A DNA stretch of 64,000 nucleotides from Achromobacter piechaudii NBRC 102461 (GCF_001571245.1 NZ_BCTK01000001.1:1240001-1304000); one strand, 5' to 3'; shown: positions 17,504-26,375, counted from the stretch's first letter. Numbers and translations: made by a program. Notes: a model not told the origin generated them from the letters alone.

Positions 17504-18494
17504 CGCACTGCTTTATCTGACGGAACGGGACGTGGTCTCGGCGCTGAACATCCCCCGTGCCATCGACGCGCTGGCCGACATGCTGGTGGCGCAGGCGCGC
17601 GAGCAGGCCCGCAACCTGCCCAAGACGCTGGCCACCTGGGGCGAAGGCAGTTCCATGCATGCATTGGGCTCGGTCCAGACCGGGCAGGGCGGTTACGCCG
17701 GTTTCAAGACCTGGGTGCACACCAAGGCGGGCGGCGGTTCGGTGTTCAGCCTGTTCGACGCTGAAACCGGCACCTTGCGCGCCATCATCGAGGCGCGCGC
17801 GCTGGGCATGCTGCGCACGGCGGCGATCAGCGGCGTGGCTACCCGCGCGCTGGCGCCGGCCGACGCGACGCAGGCCGCGCTGATCGGCACCGGCCCGCAA
17901 GCCGTCACGCAATTGGCCGCGCTGGCGGCGGTGCGGCCGCTGCGTCAAGTGCGCGTCTTCAGCCCCACGCCGGAAAAGCGCCGCGCCTTTGTGAACAGCG
18001 TGGCGGCCAAGTACGACTTCGAGATCGTGGAATCGCCCGATCTGGCACACGCGCTTGCCGGCGCGCAGATCGTCACGCTGATCACCCGCGCGGTCGAACC
18101 GTTTATCGACGCCGCCATGCTGGCCGACTGCCGGCACCTGAACGCCGTGGGCGCCATCCTGCCCGCCAAGGCCGAGTTCGGCCAGGACGTGTTCGGCCTG
18201 GCCGACGAGGTGGTGGTGGACGACCTGGAAAACGCCCGCAAGGGTTCGCGTGAATTGCGCGAGCGCTTTGGCTCGGACGGCGCACCCTGGCAGGGCGTAT
18301 CGGTGCTGGGGCAATGGCTGGCCGACGGCAAGACGCGCCCGTCCGAGGCGCGGTTGACGATCTTCAAGGGCATGGGCATGGGTTTGTCCGACCTGGCGAT
18401 GGCGCGCGTGGTCCATGAGCATGCGCGCGCGCACGGGCTGGGCGTGGCGCTGCCGCCGCAGACCCGCGAAAACCTGCTGCTGGCGCAGCCCTGA
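17496..18494 (+). CDS. Ornithine cyclodeaminase/mu-crystallin-family protein
   Basis: A 332-residue Rossmann-fold protein of the ornithine cyclodeaminase/mu-crystallin family. The NAD(P)-binding loop is AALIGTGPQAVTQ near residue 130, and GYAGFKTWVHT and IEARALGMLRTAA are family landmarks. Members include cyclodeaminases, alanine dehydrogenase and ketimine reductases. It starts at GTG 17496 inside the end of the FAH gene, so the two are coupled. Its presence in an aromatic cluster suggests action on an imine or amino-acid-like intermediate, but the reaction is not evident from sequence. Confidence 0.85.
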   Translation: MADALLYLTERDVVSALNIPRAIDALADMLVAQAREQARNLPKTLATWGEGSSMHALGSVQTGQGGYAGFKTWVHTKAGGGSVFSLFDAETGTLRAIIEARALGMLRTAAISGVATRALAPADATQAALIGTGPQAVTQLAALAAVRPLRQVRVFSPTPEKRRAFVNSVAAKYDFEIVESPDLAHALAGAQIVTLITRAVEPFIDAAMLADCRHLNAVGAILPAKAEFGQDVFGLADEVVVDDLENARKGSRELRERFGSDGAPWQGVSVLGQWLADGKTRPSEARLTIFKGMGMGLSDLAMARVVHEHARAHGLGVALPPQTRENLLLAQP

Positions 18495-18552
18495 ACCGAT
18501 ATTCATCAACAACATCGCACCGGCCACGCGCCGGCGGCAAGAGGAGACAAGC

Positions 18553-19653
18553 ATGTTCGTGGACGTCAGCGGGGCCAGCCCCCGCGAACAAAACAAGTGG
18601 CCGTCGATCGTGATTCCTAAAGAGGATATCGATCTGGAAATTGCCCGCCTGATCGACGCGCCCCGGCCCGACAACGGCCGCCGCGCCTCGCTCATCACGC
18701 ATCCCGAAGCGACCGCGCCCGGCCTGGGTCTTGCCCCCGGCACCGACGTCACCATCAACGTGGTCAACCCCGGCGAGCGCACCTACAACCTGCGCAAGAA
18801 CTCCAACATGCTGGAGATCTGTATCAGCGGCGAGGGCGTGGCCACCGTGGCGGGCCGCGACATCCGCGTGGGGCATTGGGACGTTTGGAATACGCCGGCC
18901 ATGCAGGTGCATTCGTATCGCAACGACGGCAAGACGCCGTGGGTGCGCTTGTCGTACTCGAATGCGCCCTTGCTGGAAAAGCTGGAAATCCATTACGTCG
19001 AAGAATTCGAGGGCGACGTGCCGCCCGCCGACGCCAACACCCGTCCCGTGCCGCCGCGTGCGCCGGACGCCGCGCGTTCGCGCGACCTGGCGCTGCGCGA
19101 ACAGATCACGCCCGAGGGCGCATGGCTGATGGGCTACGAATGGCTGATCGATATCGACGTGCTGGAATCCAAGGCGCTGCATTGGCCCTGGCAGGCGGTG
19201 TCGCGCTATCTGCCGACGGTGGAAGACATGGCGCGCGGCTACAACGGCCGCCGCCTGTTCGTGCTGTACAACCCGGCCACCGAACGCCGCATCGGCACCA
19301 CGCACAGCTTTTTCGCGACGATTTCCTCGTCGCCGCCCGACAACCATCACGTGCCGCACCGGCACAGCTCGTCGGCCATCAACTATTACCTGCGCGGCAA
19401 CGGCTACAGCAAGGTCAACGGCATGCGGCTGGACTGGAAGGCGGGGGACCTGATCCTGTCCGCGCCCGGCTGGGCGATGCACTCGCACCACTCCGGCACC
19501 GAAACCACTTCGGCGTTGACGGTGCAGGACCATCCGCTGCAAATCGCCATGGAGTCGCTGATCTGGCAGGAGCGCATGCAGGAGCCCATCCTGGCGCTGG
19601 GCAGCCAAAGCGGCTTTGAAAGCAACCGCGCGCAACTGGCCGCCGCGTCCTGA
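18553..19653 (+). CDS. Bicupin ring-cleavage dioxygenase (gentisate/salicylate dioxygenase-like)
   Basis: A 366-residue protein with two cupin domains. The second domain contains H269-x-H271 in VPHRHSSSAINYYLRGNG and a downstream H310, the usual Fe(II) triad of cupin dioxygenases; the first (SGEGVATVAG, residues ~92-100) lacks an obvious triad. Gentisate and salicylate 1,2-dioxygenases are bicupins of this size that open the ring between the carboxyl- and hydroxyl-bearing carbons. The ATG at 18553 follows GAGGAGACAA. Placement beside a NagG-like hydroxylase supports a gentisate-type substrate. The exact substrate is inferred. Confidence 0.75.
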   Translation: MFVDVSGASPREQNKWPSIVIPKEDIDLEIARLIDAPRPDNGRRASLITHPEATAPGLGLAPGTDVTINVVNPGERTYNLRKNSNMLEICISGEGVATVAGRDIRVGHWDVWNTPAMQVHSYRNDGKTPWVRLSYSNAPLLEKLEIHYVEEFEGDVPPADANTRPVPPRAPDAARSRDLALREQITPEGAWLMGYEWLIDIDVLESKALHWPWQAVSRYLPTVEDMARGYNGRRLFVLYNPATERRIGTTHSFFATISSSPPDNHHVPHRHSSSAINYYLRGNGYSKVNGMRLDWKAGDLILSAPGWAMHSHHSGTETTSALTVQDHPLQIAMESLIWQERMQEPILALGSQSGFESNRAQLAAAS

Positions 19654-19688
19654 TCGCGCCTTTTCACAAAACGACATCCGGATTGACC

Positions 19689-20180
19689 ATGACCTTGACC
19701 GACCTGTCCGACGCGCCGGCGCTGCGCGCGCAATTGCGGGATTTCTACGACGACTACGCCTTCTGCCTGGATGAAGGCAAGCTGGAAGAGTGGCCCGACT
19801 TCTTCACCGAAGACTGCCACTACCGCGTGCTGTCCCGCGAAAACCACGACGCCGGCCTGCCGCTGGGCCTGATCTATTGCATGAACAAGAACATGGTGCG
19901 CGACCGCGTCACCGCCTTGCGCGAAACCACCATGTTCGAACCGCGTTCGCTGCGCCATTTCATCAGCGGCGTGCGTGTCATGGAATTGCAGGGCGACCAC
20001 ATCGTGTCGCAAGCCAACTTCGCCGTGATGGAGTCGCTGTCCGACCGCGAGCCCACCTTGAACATGGTCGGCCGCTACCTGGACGTGCTGCGCGTCACCC
20101 CCGAAGGCGTGGCGATCAGCCGCCGCGACTGCGTGTACGACAACTACCGCGTGCGCACTTCGCTGATCGTGCCCATCTGA
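19689..20180 (+). CDS. Aromatic ring hydroxylase, small (beta) subunit
   Basis: A 163-residue beta subunit of a Rieske non-heme iron oxygenase, SnoaL/NTF2 fold. Family landmarks are LRDFYDDYAFCLDEGKLEEWPDFFTEDCHYRV and, at the end, RRDCVYDNYRVRTSLIVPI. It supports the alpha subunit in the hexameric oxygenase. A TTG at 19683 is in frame, but the ATG at 19689 is preferred. The beta gene precedes the alpha gene, the reverse of the usual nag/nah order. It closely follows the bicupin gene. Confidence 0.88.
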   Translation: MTLTDLSDAPALRAQLRDFYDDYAFCLDEGKLEEWPDFFTEDCHYRVLSRENHDAGLPLGLIYCMNKNMVRDRVTALRETTMFEPRSLRHFISGVRVMELQGDHIVSQANFAVMESLSDREPTLNMVGRYLDVLRVTPEGVAISRRDCVYDNYRVRTSLIVPI

Positions 20181-20201
20181 ATTTGCTTGAAGGAAACCGC
20201 C

Positions 20202-21470
20202 ATGACCTGTTCCGATTCCGCCGTGCTGGACACGCCTGCCACGGCGCCCATCCACCTTGAACGCCGCTGGCCCAAAGAGGGCTACACCCGCATCCCCAAC
20301 TGGGTCTATACCGACCCGGCCATCTTCCAGAAAGAAATGGACGTGTTCTTCGCGGGCCAGACCTGGAACTACGTGGGCCTGGAATGCGAAGTGCCCGAGA
20401 CCGGCAGCTACAAGCGCAACTGGATCGGCAACCGCCCGGTCATCATGGTGCGCACCGAAACCGGCGACGTGAACGTGCTGGAGAACCGCTGCGCGCATCG
20501 CGGCGCGCAGATCTGCTGGCAGAACACCGGCCGCGTCACCGACTTCACCTGCCCGTACCACCAGTGGAACTACGACCTGAACGGCAACCTGCAAGGCGTT
20601 CCGTTCCGGCGCGGCGCGATGGGCAAGGGCGGCATGCCGCGCGACTTCGATCCCAAGCAGAACGGCATCCGAAAACTGCGCAGCGTGAACCGTGGCGGCT
20701 CGATCTGGGCCACGTTTTCCGATGAAGCCCCCAGCTTTGAAGACTATTGCGGCCCCGAAGTGCTGGCCGAAATCGACCACATGCTGCCGGGCAAGCCGCT
20801 CAAGCTCTTGGGGTACAGCCGCCAGCTGATTCCCAGCAACTGGAAGATGTACCTGGAAAACCTGAAGGATCCGTACCACGCGACCCTGCTGCACACGTTC
20901 TACATCACGTTCGGCCTGTGGCGCGCGGATTCCAAGTCGGAATGCATCCCCACGGGCGGCGGCGCGCACAGCGTCATGGTGTCGCACAACGAGGGCAAGA
21001 AGAAGACCGAAGCCACCACCGAGATGAGCCGGTTTCGGGATGACCTGGAATTGCTGGACCTGGAAACCGTCACCCCGCGAGCCGAGTTCAACCGCGGCCG
21101 CGTGGGTGGCGCCTGGGTGTTCCCGGCCGCGCAATTCGGCATCCAGGCCAATTCGCTCAAGACCCGCCACGTGATCCCGCGCAGTCCGACCGAGCACGAG
21201 CTGGTCTTTACCTATTACGGCTACGAGGACGACGACGAGGAAATGACCCGGCTGCGCTTGAAGCACGCCAACCTGCTGGGCCCGGCCGGCTTCGTGTCGA
21301 TGGACGACAGCGAAATGCTGAACCAGGTGCAGATCGGCGTCACCGGCTACCCCGAGGCGCGCGGCATCGTCGAGATGGGCGGACGCGACACGGAACCGGC
21401 CGACTACATGGTGACCGAAGTGCTGATCCGGTCCTTCTACGACTATTACCGCAAGGCGATGGGGCTCTGA
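20202..21470 (+). CDS. Rieske aromatic ring hydroxylase, large (alpha) subunit, NagG-like
   Basis: A 422-residue oxygenase. The Rieske [2Fe-2S] ligands are C97-x-H99 and C117-x2-H120 (CAHRGAQICW; CPYHQWNY). The mononuclear iron site has D223 and the pair H226-x4-H231 in NLKDPYHATLLHTFYITFG. From memory of the family, the NLKDPYHATLLH region and the QGVPFRRG element closely resemble the large subunit of salicylate 5-hydroxylase (NagG). The likely reaction is hydroxylation of a salicylate-type acid to a gentisate-type acid, fed by the ferredoxin and reductase encoded next. The ATG at 20202 is preferred to an in-frame TTG at 20187. Confidence 0.9.
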   Translation: MTCSDSAVLDTPATAPIHLERRWPKEGYTRIPNWVYTDPAIFQKEMDVFFAGQTWNYVGLECEVPETGSYKRNWIGNRPVIMVRTETGDVNVLENRCAHRGAQICWQNTGRVTDFTCPYHQWNYDLNGNLQGVPFRRGAMGKGGMPRDFDPKQNGIRKLRSVNRGGSIWATFSDEAPSFEDYCGPEVLAEIDHMLPGKPLKLLGYSRQLIPSNWKMYLENLKDPYHATLLHTFYITFGLWRADSKSECIPTGGGAHSVMVSHNEGKKKTEATTEMSRFRDDLELLDLETVTPRAEFNRGRVGGAWVFPAAQFGIQANSLKTRHVIPRSPTEHELVFTYYGYEDDDEEMTRLRLKHANLLGPAGFVSMDDSEMLNQVQIGVTGYPEARGIVEMGGRDTEPADYMVTEVLIRSFYDYYRKAMGL

Positions 21471-21471
21471 T

Positions 21472-21792
21472 ATGGACACCTGGAAGCCCGTTGCGCAGGT
21501 CGGCGACATTTCGCCCGACACCGGCACCTTGCGCGTCGTATACGAAGGCGAAGCCGTCTGCCTGTACAAGCTGCCCGACGAAATCTGCGCCACGCAGGAC
21601 CGCTGCCCGCACGGCAACGCCAGCCTGGCCGATGGTTATCTGGAAGACGGCACGATCGAATGCCCGCTGCATCAGGGCGTATTCGACATCCGTACCGGCA
21701 AGCCGCAGTGCCCGCCGGTCACGACCGACCTGCGCCGCTATGAGGTCCGCGTCGAGGCGGACACCGTCTACCTGAAGGCGCAGACTCCGTGA
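21472..21792 (+). CDS. Rieske-type ferredoxin of the ring hydroxylase
   Basis: A 106-residue Rieske [2Fe-2S] ferredoxin. The cluster ligands are C45-x-H47 and C64-x2-H67 (RCPHGNASLADG; ECPLHQGVFDI). It carries electrons from the reductase to the oxygenase. It starts one base after the alpha-subunit stop and its end overlaps the reductase start by four bases, so the electron-transfer chain is translationally coupled. Confidence 0.93.
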   Translation: MDTWKPVAQVGDISPDTGTLRVVYEGEAVCLYKLPDEICATQDRCPHGNASLADGYLEDGTIECPLHQGVFDIRTGKPQCPPVTTDLRRYEVRVEADTVYLKAQTP

Positions 21793-23084
21793 ACGCAGGC
21801 GCGATCGTCATCGTCGGGGCGGGGCAGGCGGGCGGTTGGGCCGCCACCACCTTGCGCGAACGCGGCTACGCGGGTCGCATCGTCTTGCTGGGCGACGAAG
21901 CGCATGCTCCCTATGAGCGGCCGCCCTTGAGCAAGGCCGTGCTGGGCGGCCACGCGCCGCCCGAAAGCACCGAGCTGTTTTCCGCTGAACGGCTGGCCGC
22001 GCTGGACATCGCGTTTTGCCCCGGCGTGTCGGCCACCCGCTTGCGTCTGGCCGACAAAGCGGTCGATACGTCGGACGGCGGCGCGGTGGCCTATGACAAG
22101 CTGATTCTCTGCATGGGCGGCCGTCCCATCGTGCCGCCATTGCCCGGCGTGGCATGGAGCGCGGCGGGGTCGTCGGCGGGGTCGTCGTCAGCCTCCGGCG
22201 TGCACGTGCTGCGCACCCGCGACGATGCGCTGCGCCTGCGCGCCTGCCTGGGTCCGGACAAGCACGTCGTGATCGTGGGCGGCGGCTGGATCGGATTGGA
22301 AGTCGCGGCCACCGCGCGCCAGGCCGGCACCCGCGTGACCGTGCTGGAACAGGCCGAACGCCTGTGCGCGCGCAGCGTCCTGCCCGCCGTGTCCGCGCAT
22401 CTGGCCGCGCTGCATGCGGCGCAAGGCGTGGACCTGCGGCTGGGCGTCGGACTGCGCGCGGTGGTGGAGGACGATGCAGAGGATGGACGCGAGGGCGGGC
22501 AGGGCGCGTGCCGCCCCGTCGCCGAGCTGAGCGATGGCCAGCGTCTGGCCGCCGACGCCGTGGTGCTGGGCGTGGGCCTGCAAGCCAACGACGACCTGGC
22601 GCGCGAGGCGGGCATCGCCTGCCAGCGCGGCGTGCTGGTCGACCAATATTGCCGGACCTCCGCGCCCGACGTGTATGCGGCGGGCGACGTGGCGGTGTCC
22701 ACGCTTGCCGGCGACGGCGCCACGATGCGCCTGGAATCCTGGCAGAACGCGCAAGACCAGGGGACGGCGGCGGCGCTGTCCGCGCTGGGCGAGACCACGC
22801 CTTATCTGCCGACTGGCGCGGTCTGGTCCGAGCAGTACGACGCCATGGTGCAGATCGTGGGCTTTCCCGCGCTGGCGGCCAGCGAAGTGCTGCGCCCGCA
22901 AGTGGATGCACGCGCCTTGCTGTCGGTGGGCCTGGACAGCGGCGGCCATGTGGTCGCCGGCGTCGCCGTCAATGCGCCGCGCGACTTGCGCCAGTTGCGC
23001 AAATGGATCGCGCAACGCGCGGTCGTGAACCCGGCATTGCTGCAACGGCCCGACGTGCCGCTGGCAAGCGCCCAAATCGGATAA
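21789..23084 (+). CDS. FAD-dependent ferredoxin reductase of the ring hydroxylase
   Basis: A 431-residue pyridine-nucleotide-disulfide oxidoreductase fold. The FAD loop is IVIVGAGQAGGWAA at the N-terminus and the NAD(P) loop VVIVGGGWIGLEVA is near residue 160, followed by YAAGDVAVS, the conserved flavin-binding aspartate. It oxidises NAD(P)H and reduces the Rieske ferredoxin. It begins at GTG 21789, overlapping the ferredoxin stop. This is the three-component (class III-like) arrangement seen in nag and nah systems. Confidence 0.92.
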   Translation: MNAGAIVIVGAGQAGGWAATTLRERGYAGRIVLLGDEAHAPYERPPLSKAVLGGHAPPESTELFSAERLAALDIAFCPGVSATRLRLADKAVDTSDGGAVAYDKLILCMGGRPIVPPLPGVAWSAAGSSAGSSSASGVHVLRTRDDALRLRACLGPDKHVVIVGGGWIGLEVAATARQAGTRVTVLEQAERLCARSVLPAVSAHLAALHAAQGVDLRLGVGLRAVVEDDAEDGREGGQGACRPVAELSDGQRLAADAVVLGVGLQANDDLAREAGIACQRGVLVDQYCRTSAPDVYAAGDVAVSTLAGDGATMRLESWQNAQDQGTAAALSALGETTPYLPTGAVWSEQYDAMVQIVGFPALAASEVLRPQVDARALLSVGLDSGGHVVAGVAVNAPRDLRQLRKWIAQRAVVNPALLQRPDVPLASAQIG

Positions 23085-23099
23085 CGGAGCCCACCCAAG

Positions 23100-23519
23100 A
23101 TGGAACATTCTTCAACAGCCATAGAGATCAAGGCTGCGTGCGAAGCGGCGGTCCTGACGTTCTTCCATGCGCTGGACACCCGCCGCCACGACGCCGCCGC
23201 CGCGCTGATGGCCGAAGACGGCGTCTGGATGCGGCAAGGGCGCCGGCTTTGCGGCCCGGCGCAGGTGCTGGACGCGCTCAATGCCCGAGCGCCCGAGCGC
23301 AGCACCTGCCATGTCATCACCAACCTGCGGCTGATCTCGACCGACGGCGAGTGCGCAACGGTGGGCTATTTTTTGACGGCCTACGACAGCGTGCCGCAAG
23401 AGCAGGGCGGCGCGCCCCGCCTGGTGTCGATCCGAGAATGCCAGGACGTGCTGATCGCCACGCAGGATGGGTGGCGTCTGGCCGACAAGAGCAGCCGCCG
23501 CCATCTGCCGCCCGAATGA
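23100..23519 (+). CDS. SnoaL/NTF2-fold protein of the aromatic cluster
   Basis: A 139-residue nuclear transport factor 2/SnoaL-like protein. Landmarks are EAAVLTFFHALDTRRHDAAA and the central LMAEDGVWMRQGRRLCGPAQV, with a C-terminal ECQDVLIATQDGWRLADK. It resembles oxygenase beta subunits and small isomerase or dehydratase proteins. It begins 15 bases after the reductase and is probably co-transcribed. It could be a second small subunit or an isomerase that replaces the missing maleylpyruvate isomerase; this is inference only. Confidence 0.7.
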   Translation: MEHSSTAIEIKAACEAAVLTFFHALDTRRHDAAAALMAEDGVWMRQGRRLCGPAQVLDALNARAPERSTCHVITNLRLISTDGECATVGYFLTAYDSVPQEQGGAPRLVSIRECQDVLIATQDGWRLADKSSRRHLPPE

Positions 23520-23621
23520 CCCGCAAGACACGGATAGCCGAAAAATCAACGCCGGCCGCGCCATGATGCAAGGGGCCGGGATGAGAAAACCACACGATTG
23601 CAGCACCCCAAGGAGACAAGC

Positions 23622-24422
23622 ATGGATGCCAACACCATAAGAACATTGGCGCTGCGCCTGGACGAGGCCGAGCAGAGCCGCCGCCAGATACGCCAGTTGT
23701 CGCTCGACCATCCCGAGATCACCATCGCCGACGCCTACGCCATCCAGCGAGAATGGGTCGCACACAAGATCGCATCGGGCCGCCGCCTGATCGGCCACAA
23801 GATCGGGCTGACCTCGCGCGCGATGCAACTGTCATCGCAGATCGACGAACCGGACTACGGTGCGTTGCTGAACGACATGCTGTTCGCCGATGGCGCCGAG
23901 ATTGCCCGCGACCGTTTCATCGTGCCGCGCGTGGAAGTGGAACTGGCCTTCATTCTTGACCGCCCGCTGCAAGGCCCTGGCGTCACGCTGTTCGACGTGC
24001 TGGACGCGGTGCGCTACGTGATTCCCGCGCTGGAAATCATCGATGCGCGCTCGCATCAGATCGACCCGGACTCCAAGCGGCCCCGCAAGGTGTTCGACAC
24101 CATCGCCGACAACGCCGCCAACGCGGGCGTGGTCATGGGCGGCCGCCCGGTGCGCGTGGGCGAGATGGACCTGCGCTGGGTGGGCGCGATGATGTCGCGC
24201 AACGCCGTCATCGAAGAAACCGGCCTGGCGGCGGGCGTGTTGAACCATCCTGCCAATGGCGTCGCGTGGCTGGCCAACAAGCTGGGCGAACACGGCGTGG
24301 GCCTGGAAGCCGGCCAGATCATTCTGGGCGGCTCGTTCACGCGCCCCGTCTTCGCGGACGCTGGCGACACCTTCCACGTGGACTACGGTCCGCTCGGTTC
24401 CGTCAGCTGCCGCTTCGTCTGA
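23622..24422 (+). CDS. 2-oxo-hept-4-ene-1,7-dioate hydratase-like enzyme (HpaH family)
   Basis: A 266-residue hydratase/decarboxylase-fold enzyme. The stretches [57 protein letters not shown] and [14 protein letters not shown] match the HpaH/HpcG family from memory. HpaH hydrates 2-oxo-hept-4-ene-1,7-dioate in homoprotocatechuate breakdown. No matching extradiol dioxygenase, isomerase or HpaI aldolase is in this window. The ATG at 23622 follows AAGGAGACAAGC; an upstream in-frame codon at 23598 lacks a Shine-Dalgarno. Confidence 0.88.
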   Translation: MDANTIRTLALRLDEAEQSRRQIRQLSLDHPEITIADAYAIQREWVAHKIASGRRLIGHKIGLTSRAMQLSSQIDEPDYGALLNDMLFADGAEIARDRFIVPRVEVELAFILDRPLQGPGVTLFDVLDAVRYVIPALEIIDARSHQIDPDSKRPRKVFDTIADNAANAGVVMGGRPVRVGEMDLRWVGAMMSRNAVIEETGLAAGVLNHPANGVAWLANKLGEHGVGLEAGQIILGGSFTRPVFADAGDTFHVDYGPLGSVSCRFV

Positions 24423-24465
24423 CGCCACCGCACGCACATCAATATTCAAAACCGGCATCAAAACA

Positions 24466-24513
24466 GCGCGCCCGATATTCCTAGAGCCCAAGCGCAGGCG
24501 CGCCCGATATCCC
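24466..24513 (+). repeat. Imperfect direct repeat before the TctC gene
   Basis: GCGCGCCCGATATTCC at 24466-24481 is repeated as GCGCGCCCGATATCCC at 24498-24513, a 32-base offset with one mismatch. The second copy ends about 14 bases before the GTG of the binding-protein gene. It could be a regulator site or a small duplication. Confidence 0.5.
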
Positions 24514-24527
24514 ACAGGAGACAAACA

Positions 24528-25511
24528 GTGAAACCTTCCAACCCCTTGATCTATATGATCGCCGCCGCCTGCGCGGCGTTGCCATCCGCCCCGGCCCTGG
24601 CGCAACAGGCTGCCTGGCCGACCCACGCCATCACGCTCGTCGTACCGTTCGCGGCGGGCGGCGGCGGCGACACGCTGGCCCGACTGGTAGCCGAACCGCT
24701 GTCGCGCGAACTGGGCCAGACCATCATCGTGGAGAACCGCCCCGGCGCGGGCGGCAACATCGGCACCTCGATCGCCGCGCGCGCCAATCCGGACGGCTAC
24801 ACGCTGTCCTACGGCACCAATGGCACGCAGGCAACCAACCACTGGCTGTACAAGACGCCGGGCTACGCGCCCAGCGACTTCGAGCCGATCTCGCGCTTTA
24901 CCGTCATCGCGGCGGCGCTGGTCGTGAACGGCACGGATGATCGCTTCAAGACGCTGGATCAGTTGCTGGCCTACGCCAAAGCGAAGCCCGGCGAACTGAC
25001 CTGTGGGTCGGCCGGCAACGGCACCTCGTCGCACCTGGCCTGTGAATTGCTGAACCAGATGGCGGGCATCAAGGTCATGCACATCCCGTACAAGGGCGGC
25101 GGCGCGGCCATGACGGACCTGCTGGGCGGCCGCATCTCGTTCCTGATCGACGTCATGCCCAACGTGTCGGGCCAGATCGCGGCGGGCAAGTTGCGCGCGC
25201 TGGCAGTGACGACGCCCCAGCGTGTCGCGTCCAACCCCGACATCCCCACGATGAGCGAAGCTGGCGTGAAGGGCTATGAGTTCTTCGCCTGGGATGGCCT
25301 GTACGCACCCAAGGGCACGCCGCCCGCCGTGCTGGACAAGCTGAACGCCGCCGTCAACCGCACGCTGCAACAGCCCGAAGTGAAGAAGATGCTGGAATCG
25401 CGCGGCGCCATCCCGTCGCCGACGTCGCGCCAGTCCCTGGCCGAATTCGGCGCCGAGGAATACACCCGGCTGGGCAAGGTCGTGAAAACGGCAGGCGCGG
25501 CGATCGACTAA
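24528..25511 (+). CDS. TctC/Bug-type tripartite transporter substrate-binding protein
   Basis: A 327-residue periplasmic binding protein of the Bug/TctC family. A Sec signal peptide ends near ALAQQ, followed by family motifs ITLVVPFAAGGGGDTLAR, IIVENRPGAGGNIG and DGYTLSYG. It binds a small carboxylate or aromatic acid outside the cell. No TctA/TctB membrane genes are nearby, so it must use a remote transporter or act as a sensor. It starts at GTG 24528 after CAGGAGACAAAC. It closes the aromatic cluster and probably delivers the pathway substrate. Confidence 0.9.
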   Translation: MKPSNPLIYMIAAACAALPSAPALAQQAAWPTHAITLVVPFAAGGGGDTLARLVAEPLSRELGQTIIVENRPGAGGNIGTSIAARANPDGYTLSYGTNGTQATNHWLYKTPGYAPSDFEPISRFTVIAAALVVNGTDDRFKTLDQLLAYAKAKPGELTCGSAGNGTSSHLACELLNQMAGIKVMHIPYKGGGAAMTDLLGGRISFLIDVMPNVSGQIAAGKLRALAVTTPQRVASNPDIPTMSEAGVKGYEFFAWDGLYAPKGTPPAVLDKLNAAVNRTLQQPEVKKMLESRGAIPSPTSRQSLAEFGAEEYTRLGKVVKTAGAAID

Positions 25512-25553
25512 GCGACGGGCAGGGGAGCGGGGCGCGCGGGGAAGGGGAAACCG

Positions 25554-26306
25554 TCAGGACGGCAGCGCCTCGTGGTCCATCGCGGCGCTGGCCAGGCGCT
25601 TGGCTTCTTCGGCCACTCCCTTGCGTTCGCTATAGCGGCTGGTCAGGTAATCGCTGCGGTCGCGCACCAGCAGCGTGAACTTGACCAGCTCTTCCATCAC
25701 GTCGACGACCCGGTCGTAATAGGCCGAAGGCCGCATCCGGCCCGCCTCGTCGAATTCCTGAAACGCCTTGGCCACCGAAGACTGGTTGGGGATCGTCACC
25801 ATCCGCATCCACCGGCCCAGCACGCGCAAGGCGTTGACCGCGTTAAAGGATTGCGATCCGCCCGACACCTGCATGACCGCCAAGGTGCGACCCTGCGTGG
25901 GTCGCACACTACCGGTTTCCAGCGGCAGCCAATCGATCTGGCTCTTGAACACGCCGGTCAGCGTGCCGTGACGCTCCGGACTGCACCAAACCTGTCCCTC
26001 GGACCACAACGACAAGGCGCGCAACTGCGCCACCTTGGGATGATCGGCCGGCGCGCCATCCGGCAACGGCAAGCCCGTGGGATCGAAGATGCGGGTCTCG
26101 GCGCCCAAGCGGGTGAGAATGCGCGCGGCTTCCTCGGTCAGCAGGCGGCTGTATGAGCGCTCGCGCAGCGAGCCATACAGCAGCAGAATGCGCGGCGGAT
26201 GCGTCGCGCCGCCCGTCAGGGCCAGCTTTTCTTGGTCGGGCACATCCAGCAGCGCGTCGTCCAGGCTGGGAAGGCTCTGGTCCGAAGGCGGGCAATACGT
26301 CGTCAT
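25554..26306 (-). CDS. arsH: Arsenical resistance flavoprotein ArsH
   Basis: A 250-residue NADPH-dependent FMN reductase of the ArsH family. The FMN-binding motif [15 protein letters not shown] is near residue 43, and [20 protein letters not shown] is the family's second landmark. ArsH oxidises trivalent organoarsenicals such as methylarsenite and is usually in ars operons. It is the last gene of the arsR-led operon, 70 bases after arsC, with a hairpin in between that could lower its expression. Confidence 0.92.
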   Translation of the reverse strand: MTTYCPPSDQSLPSLDDALLDVPDQEKLALTGGATHPPRILLLYGSLRERSYSRLLTEEAARILTRLGAETRIFDPTGLPLPDGAPADHPKVAQLRALSLWSEGQVWCSPERHGTLTGVFKSQIDWLPLETGSVRPTQGRTLAVMQVSGGSQSFNAVNALRVLGRWMRMVTIPNQSSVAKAFQEFDEAGRMRPSAYYDRVVDVMEELVKFTLLVRDRSDYLTSRYSERKGVAEEAKRLASAAMDHEALPS

Positions 26307-26336
26307 GGCAATTCTCTTTATCTACGCAATCCAGCA

Positions 26337-26361
26337 AAAGCCGGCGCGTTCGGCCGGCTTT
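26337..26361 (-). terminator. Hairpin between arsC and arsH
   Basis: AAAGCCGGC (26337-26345) pairs perfectly with GCCGGCTTT (26353-26361) around a seven-base loop. On the minus strand the second arm ends in TTTT. It is a short Rho-independent terminator candidate between two co-directional genes, so it may attenuate arsH. Confidence 0.5.
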
Positions 26362-26375
26362 CCATGGAAAAAATC

